From Triatoma infestans (taxonomy: Eukaryota > Arthropoda > Insecta > Hemiptera > Reduviidae): a DNA stretch of 64,000 bases. Positions within the stretch are counted from its first letter, which is position 1, and the number at the start of each line of letters is the position of its first letter. The notes under the pieces were generated by a model. It worked only from the letters and a program-made list of their open reading frames with translations, searched no databases and was not told the DNA's origin. Location of the stretch: positions 74,981-138,980 of the forward strand of contig JAAEAF010013308.1 in NCBI GenBank assembly GCA_011037195.1, given 5' to 3'. Both the position numbers and the translations under genes were made by a program. Below are positions 10,825-22,734 of this stretch, one piece after another.

Positions 10825-11816
10825 AATCTGCTATGAAACACTCACACAACTTTCTCTTACTCCAGTACTCAAAATTATAATTGACAAATTTTATAGTTAG
10901 TGTACCAAATTTAATGAAATTCGTCGAAAAGTGAAAACACTGTCCAGTACAACTGTCCGGTTTACTAATTTCCTTGAAACTCGGAATTTGGGTCATATAT
11001 TAATTTCTAGTTATTTCAATTTGGATGACAGAATTGTATAATCAACTGTGATAGCATTTTAAAGAAAAACATAACCCCCCTCCCCCAAAAGTCCCCTTAA
11101 ATGAATTTATCAGGGGAAAAGTTTCAAATAAAAGTTGTAGCTCTTTATATGTATAGTTAACAATGCTGGTTTAAAGAAAATCGTTGGAGCCATTTTCGAG
11201 GAAAAACCAGAAAAACTGAAAATTATATTTCAGTAAAAACGCACTTCCGGTTATCTATTTTTTTTCAAACTCGGAATTTCAACAACATATTTAATTCTAA
11301 TTAACATTATTTAGATGACAGAATTGTCTAATATACTGAAACAGCAGTTAAGATGAAAACCTAACCCCACCCCCCCCAGAAGTGCCCTTAAATGAATTTT
11401 CCTGGAGAAATGTTTCAAATAAAAGTTAGCTCTTTGTATGTGTAGTTGATATAGCAAGTTTAAAGAAAATCTTCGGAGCCATTTTTGAGAAAATTGCAAA
11501 AACGTAAAAAAAACAACTAGTAAAGTGGTACTTCCGGTTGAGGAATATTGACACATAACGCACCGTCAGATCCCATGGTGATACCTAAACGTAATATCAA
11601 GTTTGAACTTTCTACGATTTTTCGTTTTTGAGCTATGCTGTTCACATACATACACACACACAGACACACACACACACCCACACCCACAGAGAGACCATTC
11701 GCTAAAAACCACTTTTTTGGACTCAGGGGACATCAAAACGGATATTTCCGGTGAAAACTCGATATCGAAAATTTGAACAGATTACAAATCTTCCTCTTAC
11801 TAGGAGTAAGAAAGTT
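10825..11816 (-). mobile_element. ~1 kb Helentron-like (HINE-type) repeat, near full length
   Basis: Minus-strand reading gives the 5' subterminal block CTTACTCCTAGTAAGAGG (11791-11810), GT/GTGG microsatellite (11640-11690), tandem ~290-bp units, then GGAGTAAGAGAAAGT and the terminal hairpin near 10832-10848. It shares private variants (a shortened third CCGGACAG block and CACTTTTCGACG) with the copy at 37131-38157, so the two are close sisters. Confidence 0.85.
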
Positions 11817-12950
11817 TAAATTCTTTTATAAAAATGATGATGGAATTTGTGGACTAAAACGTAATTACTTCTACTACCTGTCTGGGTAGGTTAGGGGTTC
11901 ATCCCCCCCCCCAATCTCAGACTCTGTCATAGGACAACAGAGTAAAATTTGAAATTAAAACAAAAATTTATCAGGTTTTTCTAATTGTATGGGACCACAT
12001 TAAGAGAAAATCTTGCGAGAGTCGTATAAGATTAATATTAAACAATTGGGGCATGGACATTGACGTGCACATTATACAAATATTCAAAAGGTAGTAAATT
12101 TTTCAGTGCAGAATTTTAATTGTGGAAAACTTCTGTCAACTTTTAGTTATAAATAAAAAATATATATATATACTTATTTATCATAAAATTGTGTATTAGA
12201 GTGACTGGCATTATTAATGTAATTCACTCTCTCTGTCTCTCATGTGAACTGTATACCATTTCTATTGTAAATGGCTATTTATACCTACTTGGGGATTCTA
12301 ACTCAAAATATTTAGATCATTAATCATGGGAGTAGATAAAACGAAAAGTCTCTAAAAGCTGGGATTCTCTCAAGAGAGTTATATACTCATTTTTCTTGTC
12401 TAATGTGCTAGAATTGTATCAAGGAAAATTAGATTTGTCTTATAAATAAAAAAATATTTATTTTTATTGCGAATTTTAAGTTTGTTTTTTTTTTCTTGTG
12501 TCTCATGTGGATTGATTACAGTAGGCCGATATATGACTTTTTTCCATCATGCACACTGAATAGGATGGCTAAAGGGGAAGAATAATTTACGGTCTCTTAA
12601 CAGAAACACGCATTCGATCTATATTATTGAGAATAAAATATGAATAATTTATATTCTACATCAGAGGATATATATTCCCAACCTTTTTCATGCTACTCGA
12701 CTTCTGTATAAAGTAAAACTGTTTTTTTTTCATCGTCTTCCTTCAATAATTGTTTATATAGATTGTTACAATATTAAAAGCATAAATTTGAGTGACGAAT
12801 TTCTTACGTCAAAAAGAGAAACAAAAGTCCCCAGGAAATTCTTGGGAATGCTTACTTTAAGAGATCTTAAAAACCTTTTTTGTGACTTAAAAACTTGTCC
12901 GGTTAAAAAAAAAGAAAGTACATTTGAATTATTATTTATAATTAGAATTA
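11817..12950. other. AT-rich sequence, nothing recognised
   Basis: Only short low-complexity frames and a TA microsatellite (about 12160-12172) are visible. No member of the repeat families is apparent. Confidence 0.5.
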
Positions 12951-12954
12951 TTAT

Positions 12955-13150
12955 GTATGGTGAGGATCCAAACCGTACGCTATCCAAAGCCCTACTGGAT
13001 CCATATAGCTACCCCAAAGAAAAATAACAACAAACCGGCTTACAGAACCGAAATTCAGACCTGGTTCTAAGCCATTTAAGAATTCATTGGAGTCCGAACA
13101 AATCTGATCATAACCTTTTAAGATTTATAAGTCTGTAAATGTTAAAGTCG
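12955..13150 (-). mobile_element. 3' relic of a non-LTR retrotransposon (same family as 29720-30300)
   Basis: It shares with 29735-29900 the ordered blocks CCAAACC, TCCAAAGCCCTACTGG-like CTCCAGTGGGTCCA, AGCTACCCCAA(A)GAAAAA, ACAACAAAC, and GTCCGRAC..ATAACCTTA. In the other copy this lies just 3' of a LINE zinc-finger region on the minus strand, so I read this as 3' untranslated LINE sequence. Confidence 0.5.
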
Positions 13151-13880
13151 TTAATAAGAACAAAATGAGATGTAGGTGTAATTTAATCAATCACTGGAGT
13201 TTATAATAAAAACTACAGAGCAGAAAAATACTTAAAAGATAGCAAAAAAGACAAGCAGAATCAGCGGGCGGATGCAGGCAGCGTCAGAAGACGCAAAAAA
13301 AAAACCACAACGCCCTTTCGAGCTACCGTCTCCTGAGATTATAGTCCCTACGAAAACTAGTCTCCACCCCGTTTTTAGTTCCCCTTACAGCAATAAGAGA
13401 GTATAAAAATAGATAGCTCAGAAAGCATTTAAAAAAGAATGTTTCGAATTACGCCAAAAACATCATCTTTTAAGAGTACTTAACTTACCAGTCTAAACTA
13501 ATCTAGAAAGTCATGAAATCATCAGCAAGAACACCAAAGTGCTGTTACAATGGGGGAGGGGGAGGGGCTATGACTCCTTCGTAGAATAAAATGAAATTCC
13601 GAAGCGTGAGAACAGTACACGAAGTTTAAACATTAGCCATGTGTTCAGAATGGATAATTAGTGTTGCTAGATCTGCTTAAGCGGCAAGATCTGAGGAATG
13701 GTGTATAAGAAGAGTAATTCCAGCAGCAATTTCAGGATGGAGACTATTACATAAAGCTCTGTAACTACTTCACACCACCATCTTCAGAGTTATAGTTGGT
13801 GTTAATAAGAAATATATTCATTAACAAAATGAATGCCTTTTCTATTTTTTTTTTTTTTAATTAGTGCGCATCATCTGAGG
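13151..13880. other. Unassigned sequence
   Basis: A GC-richer patch at 13240-13400 and a G-rich run at 13551-13568 are notable, but I can assign neither. It may be more decayed retrotransposon sequence linked to 12955-13150. Confidence 0.35.
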
Positions 13881-13889
13881 TAATTGACA

Positions 13890-14075
13890 CTCGGAGCTTT
13901 TTCAGTTCTGGCCTCAGGGCAGTGTTTTTTCAGTGCAGTCACATTCTTCATCACTAAACAGTGAACTGTTGCGGCTTTTAGGGCGAGATTTAAGAACAGC
14001 ATAGCAACGAGCTTAGACTTCCAAGTTCCAAGTGTATGTAGTGCGTTATCATTGAGCTAATCCTGACCCTCTTTT
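13890..14075 (-). repeat. Possible tRNA-derived SINE remnant
   Basis: On the minus strand, GGATTAGCTCAATGATAACG resembles a tRNA A box, followed about 35 bases later by a poor B box (GGAAGTCTAAGCTC). The spacing is tRNA-like, but the B box lacks the GTTC core, so this is only suggestive. Confidence 0.25.
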
Positions 14076-15160
14076 TCGCAAATTTTTTTTTAGTGATACA
14101 TTGTGCAACAAGAAAAGTGGTCTAGTGATTCATCTGGCATTCGCTCATTTTCAAAAGTAATTAAATATTTTAAACTTTTTAAACCTTGATAAAAATGATT
14201 CATAAATACTATAAATCTGGTTTGTGGAAATAAGTAATACTGCTTCAAGGTTGAATAATAACCTTCAGATTTTTCGTTAATTCTTCGCTTTCCTAAAAGG
14301 TCTTCTATCCAGCTTTTCTTTTTTCGCCACTTAGTCATCTGTAAAGGCTGAAATTTGTCCTTTTGTTAAGATTTTTTTGTTCTATTTCTCGTCTCTTGTC
14401 TTTGTACAATATTTTTTCCTTTACTACTTCCTCTTCCTGAGAATAAAAAAAATTTGTTTTTTAGCGAATGATCTGTGTTCGTGTAACAAACTAATTCAAA
14501 AACGAAAAATTCTTAGGAACCTGAACAACTGAGGAACTTGATATTCCGTTTAGGTAAAACAGCGTAATTCTTACGAAAGTTTCGGGAAAAATTCATCAAC
14601 CTCGGCCGCGACTTTACTGATTTTTTTTTTTAAATGTAGAACCATTGCTAGTTCAGCAATTAAAGTCCTTGCAGTTCCTTATTTGATCAATATACACAAT
14701 GTTCAGTCAATGTACTTCAATCTTATACCATTTTCTCGGTTCAACCTTACAGAAACCCCACTTCAAGTAACATTAAGTATAACTTTACATTTAGTAAACA
14801 ATTTAACTTTTTATGCAATTGATTCGAAAATTATTGAGGTTTTGAGTATGGAAGTTCTAATTAAGAACAACGATTTGAAAATTAAAAAAAACTAAAATAA
14901 AAGAAATATAAATTTGACTTACGTACAATAATACACACACACTGTAAGACATGTTTTTAGTTTTTGCTTTACTTTTTTAATATTTCAGTGTAACAATTAC
15001 AAATGCCGTTATTTTTTGACAATAGATGTGCCCTACTAAGATCAGAACCATTCCCGAAATATCTAGGAAAAACATAAAAGATTAGTTTTTTTTGAAAATT
15101 TGGGAGGGTCTGCAATGCTGGATAACATCCGGTTTTTATCTGTCGTAGCATGCATTTTGT
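14076..15160. other. AT-rich sequence, nothing recognised
   Basis: No family is recognised; frames of up to ~80 codons are lysine/asparagine-rich products of AT bias. Confidence 0.5.
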
Positions 15161-15501
15161 TTTCTTCCTTTGATCGGTTTTGATCTTCCTGACGATGGAA
15201 TTTGCTCTGACAGCAAATTCACCAAGTTCGTGTAAGAGAGTTCACTTCAACGTAATGTTACTGTAGACTCACACTTGTTGGTTGTATGTATGTGGGAAGG
15301 TTATAAGGTTATGTTATAACGTTAAGTATATTGATTTTTGGTATGAAGTTTTTTGGCTGTTATTATTTTGATTTTCACTAGGATGATAAATTTTGAACCT
15401 TATTTACAGCCATTATTTTATTTTATATTTATTTTTTCATTACTTTTAAATTACAATTTCTCCCATTACTTCACAATATACACAATGTTCAGTCAATAAT
15501 G

Positions 15502-15540
15502 TTCAGCCGTTTCAACACTATACGTGTCATTATCTAGGGA
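15502..15540 (-). ncRNA. Hammerhead-like motif, family D, left arm (decayed)
   Basis: On the minus strand TCCC is followed by TAGATAAT, stem II GACAC/GTGTT with loop GTATA, and GAAACGG. The downstream partner of stem I is lost, so it cannot fold fully. Confidence 0.45.
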
Positions 15541-16123
15541 TTCTTTCTTTATTTCTTTTACAATACTCTGTTAATTTTTCTATGTGATATGTTGCTAATT
15601 ATTATAAGTTATAACTAATACCAAGGTCTCGTTTTATTTTTAATTTAGATTTTTGATTTTGTAACAATGATGTGTTATAGTCATTTGTTTTTTTATATTT
15701 TGTTAATTAATTAAAAATTAGTCGCCTTATTCGTTGTATTAGTTGTGTGACCCTGTGGTTACTATTTTAATTACACTGAGTTTTAATTTATATTTGAAGT
15801 TTCTATGGCTGTGAAGAGTCTACCATGAACATTCGTTACTAAGGTGACTCAAATAATTACAGCCATAGAAACTTCAAATATGAAGTAAAACTAGTTATAA
15901 TTAAAATGGAAACCACATGGTCACATAACTAATACAACGAATAATGCGACTAATTTTTAGTAAATTAACAAAATATAAAAAAACAAATGACTGTAACACA
16001 TCATTGTTACAAAATCAAAAATCTAAATTAAAAATAAAACGAGAACTTGGTATTAGTTATAATAATAAGCAACATATCACATAGAAAAATTAACAGAGTA
16101 CTGTAAAAGAAATAAAGAAAGAA

Positions 16124-16162
16124 TCCCTAGACAATGACACCTATAGTGTCGAAACTTTGGGA
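16124..16162 (+). ncRNA. Hammerhead-like motif, family D, right arm
   Basis: TCCC (16124-16127) pairs with GGGA (16159-16162). The core is TAGACAAT, stem II GACAC/GTGTC (loop CTATA), then a perfect GAAAC. The triplet is TTT instead of GTC, and the core has lost C3/U4/G8 consensus bases, so the fold survives better than the catalytic core. Confidence 0.5.
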
Positions 16163-16339
16163 GAAATTGTAATTTAAAAGTAATGAAAAAATAAATATAA
16201 AATAAAATAATGGCTGTAAAGAAGGTTCAAAATTTATCATCCTAGTTAAGTATATGAACATAACCTTATAACCTTTCCACATGTACTCGTATACAACCAA
16301 CAAGTGTGAATCTACAGAAACATTTCTTGAAGTGAACTC

Positions 16340-17028
16340 TGTAATGACATAGCAATGTTAAAGCCTTCACAAAATATAACAAAAGGAAAGAATAATTTAT
16401 AACTAGTGGTCCCACAGCCGGCCGCTGCCTTTTCAATCAAAGGTATCAAAGACAAGCACCAATAAAGCCCTGACTATTGACAGAAGCCACCTGGTCTTTA
16501 AAAGTCTGGCCACTGACCTGAATCACTGATCGCCGACCTAACCAAGGTCGCACGCTACTAGAGATGTCTTAGTGTTAGAACTTACTTACACACTTGACAT
16601 CGTTGAGTAAGACTAATATAAACTTCGCCCCACTGTAAGAGGGGATCATTATATCATTCATCATTATACGAGTAGCCACATCATTATACAGTATCATTTT
16701 ACAGCAGCAGTTATACTTGAGTTCCGAGCGCGTCCCTATACAAGGTTTATCTTATAATTATTTTCATAGTTGTGCATATTAGTTAATTTATTATAATCAT
16801 TTTAAATTATTTGTTATTTAACACTTAAAATTATTTATTTACTTTTATCAAATCATATTAATTGTAGTTACCATTAGGCTCATTCAAATTATTGTTAAAA
16901 TATATATTCTATTTTTATAAATTCAGTAATTCAAGCAATAACTCTCTAAACTAACTTCCGCCTAATAAATCCCTCTTCAAGACATCTAACTTCATACCTC
17001 AGGAATCACGACAATTGATTCCACTACA
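16340..17028 (-). mobile_element. Solo LTR (TG...CA, 4-bp target duplication ACTC)
   Basis: It begins TGTAATG and ends CACTACA and is flanked by ACTC at 16336-16339 and 17029-17032. Removing it plus one ACTC restores GAAGTGAACTCTCT followed by GAAC, which matches the uninterrupted left palindrome arm (complement of about 15220-15250). On the minus strand it has a TATA-like AGTTTATATTAG near 16615. A related LTR on the plus strand is at 31349-32058. Size (689 bp), ends and 4-bp duplication suit a Ty3/gypsy-type LTR, but no internal region is present to prove it. Confidence 0.8.
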
Positions 17029-17204
17029 ACTCTCTACTAGAACTTGGTGAATTTGCTTTGGCGATACCGGTCAGGAACAAAACTAATATGCACGGGATAA
17101 ATACCGGATTTTGGTGTTCCGTTTAGGAATTCAATCACCGGAGTGCCACTTCACTAAACGCTTCTTTTATATATATATAGTTGGAGGAACCTAAAACTAT
17201 CATA

Positions 17205-17370
17205 TATAACAACCAACAAGTGTGAGTCTGCAGAAACATTTCGTTGAAGTGACCTCTCTACACGAACTTGGTGAATTTGCTCTGATCATGGATGAAAATT
17301 CGAAACCGGTCAGGAACAACACTAAAATGCATGCTACGACGTATACAATACCGGAGATTAGTTTTTTTTT
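17205..17370 (+). repeat. Hammerhead-bearing repeat family B, single copy
   Basis: Shares CAACCAACAAGTGTGA, CTGCAGAAACATTTC, ACGAACTTGGTGAATTTGC and ACCGGTCAGGAACA with the outer parts of the palindrome at 15.2-17.1 kb. It contains a hammerhead-like motif at 17279-17314. Confidence 0.7.
17279..17314 (+). ncRNA. Hammerhead-like motif, family B
   Basis: The core is CTGATCAT (17282-17289, G8 replaced by C), stem II GGAT/ATTC capped by a GAAA loop, then GAAACCGGTC. The self-complementary ACCGGT would form the short stem III. Only two stem I pairs remain (CT with AG), so this copy is probably inactive. Confidence 0.45.
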
Positions 17371-18430
17371 TTGTTTATTAACACTTCCTGACCTAAATAC
17401 GACAATTTCCATACAAATGGGAAGGTTCGAACAAGAAATCCTTCAATTTAAACTTTGTTAGAATGGCTGAATCATAAGAGTGTTTTCACATCAAATATAT
17501 ATATTTTTTTTTTAAATCAATTATTTTGAATTATTTATAACTATTCCTCTAAGTAGAAATATGTATATAAATGAGAGAAGAAGAACAATTTAATTAAGAC
17601 GTGACAAATTAGGATTGATGGATATCTAATAATGAAGTGCATTCTAAAGCAAGGTCAAACGGTGCAGCAAACTATCTTTAAATGTGGTTGGAGAGCAGTT
17701 TTGTAGAGATTAGATTGCTGCTAAAGGATTAAGATATGAACAGAGCCTTTAATGAAACCTATTTAAGGTAGGATAGATTTGGCGTAGTGGAATGTTGTAA
17801 TCCGTATCTATCATTAGATAGTGTAATCTTCAAAGAAAATGCATTTTTAGAAATATTCAAATTTCTGGGACATAAAAAAAAAAAAAAAAACAAAAAAAAA
17901 ACACATATTTTTAATTGGAATATATTTGGCAGAAATCGGGTGATAACATTATCAAAAGTATTGTTCTATATATATATATATATAGAGGTTTTCCTTTTTA
18001 GATAAGGAATGATTATTTATGGTTTATATTCCAAAAATAATAGTTCTATAATGTTGAGTCAGCATATAAATAAAAAGGTTAAAATATGGTTTTAAATTAG
18101 ATTACTAACCCATTTATTTTCTCTGTTTTAAAATAATTTTGTAAATAAAGATTGAAATCAGTTCTTAGCTCTAGTATTACAGCCAACTATAGACGAATGT
18201 ATATATAATCCAAACACCGTTGTGTTATATGAGACTATTCTTACCGCACCCTCAGTTATCTTCAGTATTCCCACACCTGATGAAGGTCGATTTCTTTATC
18301 TCTATATATGTCTATTTCTAATCTTGAATGGAATATATTTTTGACCTTCAACTTTTAAATATTTTTCAATTTATTCCCACATGCATTTTACAGTTAAATT
18401 TATAGATACTTTAAGTCATATAATTTTTTT
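17371..18430. other. AT-rich sequence with short microsatellites
   Basis: An A-rich tract (17874-17902) and a TA microsatellite (about 17968-17985) are present. At about 18275-18293 a lone ACCTGATGAAGGTCGATTTC faintly resembles a hammerhead core but lacks stem I. Nothing else is recognised. Confidence 0.4.
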
Positions 18431-18436
18431 TTTTTT

Positions 18437-18520
18437 TACTTTCTCTTTTTTTCTCTAAGAGGAAGATTGCTAGCGTGTCAAATTTTCGAAATTTGAGAGT
18501 TTTTCAGATCGGAAATACAT
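18437..18520 (+). mobile_element. 5' end fragment of the ~1 kb repeat
   Basis: ACTTTCTC...AAGAGGAAGATTG and GTGTCAAATTTTCGAAATT match the first ~60 bases of the family, after which similarity is lost. Confidence 0.5.
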
Positions 18521-18671
18521 GTTTTGAAGTCTCCTGAAGACGAATTTTTTTTTTTTTTTAGTCATTTGTGTGGTGTTATGAAAACAAAATAAGTGAAAAA
18601 CGCTTAAAAGGAAACTGAGGGGACCGAAATATTCTTTCAGGTTAAAAAAAGTTCTCTGCCATTGTACACGT

Positions 18672-19678
18672 AAAAAATCTGGTGTGAAACACTCACACAA
18701 CTTTCTCTTACACCCGTTCTCAAAATTATAATTGACAAAAGTTATAGAATGTGTACCAGATATAACGAAATTTGTCGAAAACTGAAAAAACTGTTCAGTA
18801 AAAGCGCACTTCCAGCTTACAAATGTTCTTAAAACTTGGAATTTAGGCCATCTATTTATTTCTAATTAATTTTTTTGGATGACAGAATTGTATAATCAAC
18901 TATGATACCACTTTAGAGGAAGCTGTAACCCCACCCCTCCGCTAAAAGTGCCCTTAAATGAATTTTCCCAGAGAAATGTTTTAGATAAAAGTTATTGATC
19001 TTTGTATGTTTAGTTTATATAGCTAGTTTCAAGAAAATCGTCGGAGTCATTTTCGAGAAAATCGCGAAAAAGTGAAAAATTATTTAGTAAAGTGGTAAAG
19101 TAAACGCACTTTCCGGTTATCCCGATTTTTTCAAACTCGGAATTTCAACAACATATTTAATTTTAATTAACATTATTTAGATGATAGAATTGTCTAATAA
19201 ACTGAAATAGCACTTTAGATGAAAACCTAACCCCACCCCTCCCCCATAAGTGCCCTTAAATGAATTTTCCTAGAGAAATGTTTCAAATAAAAGTTATAGC
19301 TGTTAGTATGTGTAGTTGATATAGAAAGTTTGAAGAAAATCGTTGGAGCGATTTTTGAGAAAATTGCAAAAACGTAAAAAAACCAACAAGTAAAGTGGTA
19401 CTTCCGGTTGAGGAATTTTAACAGATGACCCACTGTCGGGTCCCATGGTGATACCTAAACGGAATATCAAGTTTGAACTTTCTACGATTTTTCGTTTTTG
19501 AGCTATGCTGTTCACATACATACACACCACACACACACACACACACGCACAGACCATTTGCTAAAAACCACTTTTTTGGACTCAGGGGACCTCAAAACGG
19601 ATATTTCCGGTGAAAACTCAATATCGAAAATTTGACACGATTACAATACTTCCTCTTACTAGGCGTAAGAGAAAGTAA
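18672..19678 (-). mobile_element. ~1 kb Helentron-like (HINE-type) repeat, near full length
   Basis: The family order is complete on the minus strand: 5' subterminal block at 19655-19678, GT microsatellite (about 19525-19547), CCGGAAGT-type blocks near 19405 and 19110, GGGTGTAAGAGAAAGT near 18705, and a terminal hairpin GTGTGAGTGTTTCACAC at 18682-18698. Length is about 1.0 kb. No open frame of meaningful length. Confidence 0.88.
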
Positions 19679-19719
19679 AAAGATAAGTTTATGCATTAAA
19701 ATTACAAATAAAAAAAAGA

Positions 19720-20070
19720 CACAAAATTGACCGAATTCGAATACTTAACTGAAATGTTTTGACAATGGCACTGCCTTTACCTACTCAAAGACAAGCGGAA
19801 CAGTGGCAGCCATTGTTTATTTTGTTCCATCTAACGAAAAAAAATAAGCTAAAATATCTGCTTGACGTTGTGAGTGGCAGAAAACAGGTATATTTTGTTC
19901 GTACGGGAAGTGTAATCTTTTTGTGTTAAGTGATATTTTTGTTTCTTGTTAAAAAAAAAAATAAAATGTATGAAATTAAATAGTATTTTGTTCGGGACCG
20001 CAATATGATTTTGTGTTAACCGATTTTTCATGTTAAGCGTTTTCGTGTTAAACATTTTTTTACTGTACTT
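19720..20070 (-). mobile_element. Possible pogo/Tigger-like element end
   Basis: On the minus strand TACAGTAAAA is followed by three spaced TTAACA(C/T)..A motifs (GTTTAACACG, CGCTTAACATG, CGGTTAACACA) and GCGGTCCCGAAC. Repeated TTAAC motifs behind a TACAGT end are typical of pogo/Tigger-type elements. I cannot find the opposite end or a transposase. Confidence 0.35.
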
Positions 20071-21950
20071 ATAAAGTGTGATTTTTATTGAAAAGTTTTT
20101 TTTTTCAGTTTTCCGCAGTTTTTTCTATCACATTCATATATGCTGACTGACACATTAGTACACATTGCCCACTGGGACAGTATTAGCTCAATCGGACAAT
20201 AATTAACAAACACCGTAACAAACATGCTATAAAGACAATTATTTTTAATAAAACAAAAAGCCATGTACATTTGATGATTGTAACAGCAACCGAAGAGAGA
20301 TCAGCAACCAATGACAGTTCGATACAGTTCAATACAGTTGAGGACAGTTCAATATATCCAATCACTACGTGTCATTACTCATTTACCACTCTACCTTATA
20401 CATTTCTCTGTTGTAAAGTCTAGGCAGTCTGTGTTTCTTAAATTAATATATTGGTTAACCAGTGTTAATAAAGTCAATCTCATTTCATCAACCAGACAAA
20501 TTCTCTCCACCTAACACATCCATTATAATGATATTCACTGAAGAAATCATTTTGTGGAAAACAGAATAGCAATTAAGAAAAAAATGATGGATTTGTTTAC
20601 TTCGTTCGCGATATAATCTTTTCTAGTAATGTTCCGCGAGGTAAATAGAAAAATATCTTCCCGCTTGCCACATCACCATATACTGTCGCGGCACAAACGC
20701 TCGATATTTTGGCTATACGCCTAAGAATGTGGTCAACAAAATTTTTGATTGATCCTAAATTGGTGGAATGATAATCGCTCTGATATAACAGCGAACAGCA
20801 GCCTCGCCAAGAATTTGAGTTGATAGTCCTAACTGGTTAAATCCTATCGCGAGCTATAAGCCTTCAATGTCGCGGCCGTTTGGTTTGCTATTGGCTCGAA
20901 GAAACACTTTTTTTTTTGTTTCCTATTCAAAGCAATCGAATATCCATTTGCCGGTAATTGTGCGACCCTTCTTTTAAACTTTCTTTTCCCAAATGTGGTC
21001 ACATTTAGCCATTTCCGGACCGGCCAAATTAAAATTTCTTTTAGGAATAATACTTAGCATACAATATAAATAAAAGAAATCTAGCACCTCATAAGTGAAT
21101 TAATTGAAGAACGATTATTGTTTTAACATAACCAAGAAATTAAAAAAAGCTTTGTAAAAATGAACAGAAGTAAGTAAATGATAAAATTGTGTTTAGTCTG
21201 TTAGAAAAAGCAAGTAGAAATTGTGATTTATTATTATTTAAGTAATCGCACAGTTTAACTAATAAACTAGCGGCATTATGGAGGGTAGTGGTTGGGAAGG
21301 GTTGAAATATTAAGCTATTTGCATTTAATATATTTTTATTTGAATTAATATTTTTTTTGTCTCATGATAGTTCTAATACTTATTTAATTTAGCATATATA
21401 ATATCTTATAATATATACATTTATTCTTCCTTCTCTGATTTCTTCTTTCGTCTCTGATCCGCATGCTTCCGGACCGTCCATCCGTCTGTCATTACAAAAT
21501 ATAGGAAATAACAATTTATAGTGTAGTTTTTATAGGATTGGACTGAGAAAATTATTGTAGAAGAGAAAAGGACATTGATTGAACACTGATGTATTAACTC
21601 ATAAAAAACAGAGTACTGCAAGGACTTTTTACATCTGATTTAGAATAGTGGTACCGTGAGTTGAAATGAACTGACACAGTGTTGGTGATAGTTATGTTTT
21701 CTTGATGTTTGAATCTAGCTGGCCTTATCGTGGAAAACTTCCCTTACTTCTCCTTCCAATTATAAAATAAAAATAACACGGAATAAAAAAAATATAATAA
21801 ATAAAACAAAAAAAATTAAATTAAATTAAAAAAATGTATATATTTATTTAAAATAATATAAAAAAGAAAAATTAAAAAAATTAAATATAACCAAATATTA
21901 TAATAAATAAGTAAATAAAGAAATTAATAAAACTACTTCTCCTTCCAATC
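20071..21950. other. Unassigned sequence, mostly AT-rich
   Basis: At 20300-20520 an ACAGTTCAATACAG-type direct repeat and an AATAAAGTC signal are followed by CTAACACA; this could be an LTR end but the rest is not visible. A GC-richer patch at 20580-20900 is unassigned. The remainder is A+T-rich with no supportable gene. Confidence 0.35.
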
Positions 21951-22400
21951 TTCTAGGGGTTCAGGTAGGCCGATCCTGGATCTTGAATTGCTTGTCGTAG
22001 GGAGATGCTACATCTCATGTGATTAGTTGAGTAACGTAGCTATGGGCGAAGTCGGGCAGGCAGATTGTCGTATGATTTTTGGCTGAGGGCAAGACCTTGG
22101 CCAGCAATCCTTGACAGATTTTTTAAAATTATTTCTCCTTGGTCGTAGCCGTCACCTTCTTGCTTAACCGTACCCTTTTCCCCACTTCGAGGACCGGTAT
22201 TTTGCATGCCGGTCATGAGCGGCTCCTTGGTAGCCCTGTACCTTATCCACTTATCCTTAAACATTTGGCTTCAACAGCCTAGCACCGTACTTAATCGCCT
22301 TACCCATAGCAATTCTACCGGGGTCCAATTCGTTGTGGAATGTGGTGAGTTATGTAAGCACTTCTCCAATAGCCAAACTGAATCGCCGTAATTCTATCTC
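21950..22400. other. GC-richer island of unknown origin
   Basis: Composition is closer to coding DNA than to the flanks. On the minus strand a 74-codon frame (22040-22264) has varied composition (MFKDKWIRYRATKEPL...), but I recognise no domain. It could be a decayed retrotransposon or an isolated host exon. Confidence 0.3.
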
Positions 22401-22734
22401 AAAAAGTAGTTTTATATTGTAAGCCCATGATTTCTGTTCCTCATAATACCGCTCAAATTTAAAATTCATTTGAGGTTTCTTACCTCCCTCTAAATTCTCA
22501 CTTGGCTCTTCAATTGTTGTTTGTTTTTTATCGCTTTACCATCATCGTCAATGAAATACTAAACAATTTGCATTCAATATATTTTTTATTCGTATTGAAT
22601 AAAACTTCGCAGTAATACTTTTTTTTTTATTTTATATGATATTTTCCATTACTCATTTATTTACGGGTGTCATCGTGTGCCTGCCTTGTTGAACCAATCA
22701 TATTTCATAATTATCCAGGAATTATTATTAGAGT

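Larger units (their letters stand above)
15165..17075. repeat. Large palindrome (arms ~0.5-0.65 kb), right arm split by a solo LTR
   Basis: The left arm (about 15165-15820) and the right arm (about 15855-16339 continuing at 17029-17075) are inverted copies that can be followed almost continuously: ACACTTGTTGGTTGTAT, AAGGTTATAAGGTTATGTT, TTGAACC..ACAGCCATTATTTTA, ATATTTGAAGTTTCTATGGC and others. The centre (15820-15855) is unpaired. The inner part carries family D hammerhead-like motifs in both arms; the outer part is the family B repeat also seen alone at 17205-17370. No coding sequence. Confidence 0.88.

Noticed and set aside
10814..10996. A 60-codon frame almost identical to one at 37984-38169
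   Set aside because: Both lie in the same place of two young sister copies of the ~1 kb repeat; other copies have stops there and there is no codon-like substitution pattern.
18270..18295. Additional hammerhead motif (CCTGATGAAGGTCGATTTC)
   Set aside because: The core string is present, but neither stem I nor GAAAC follows in a foldable position.
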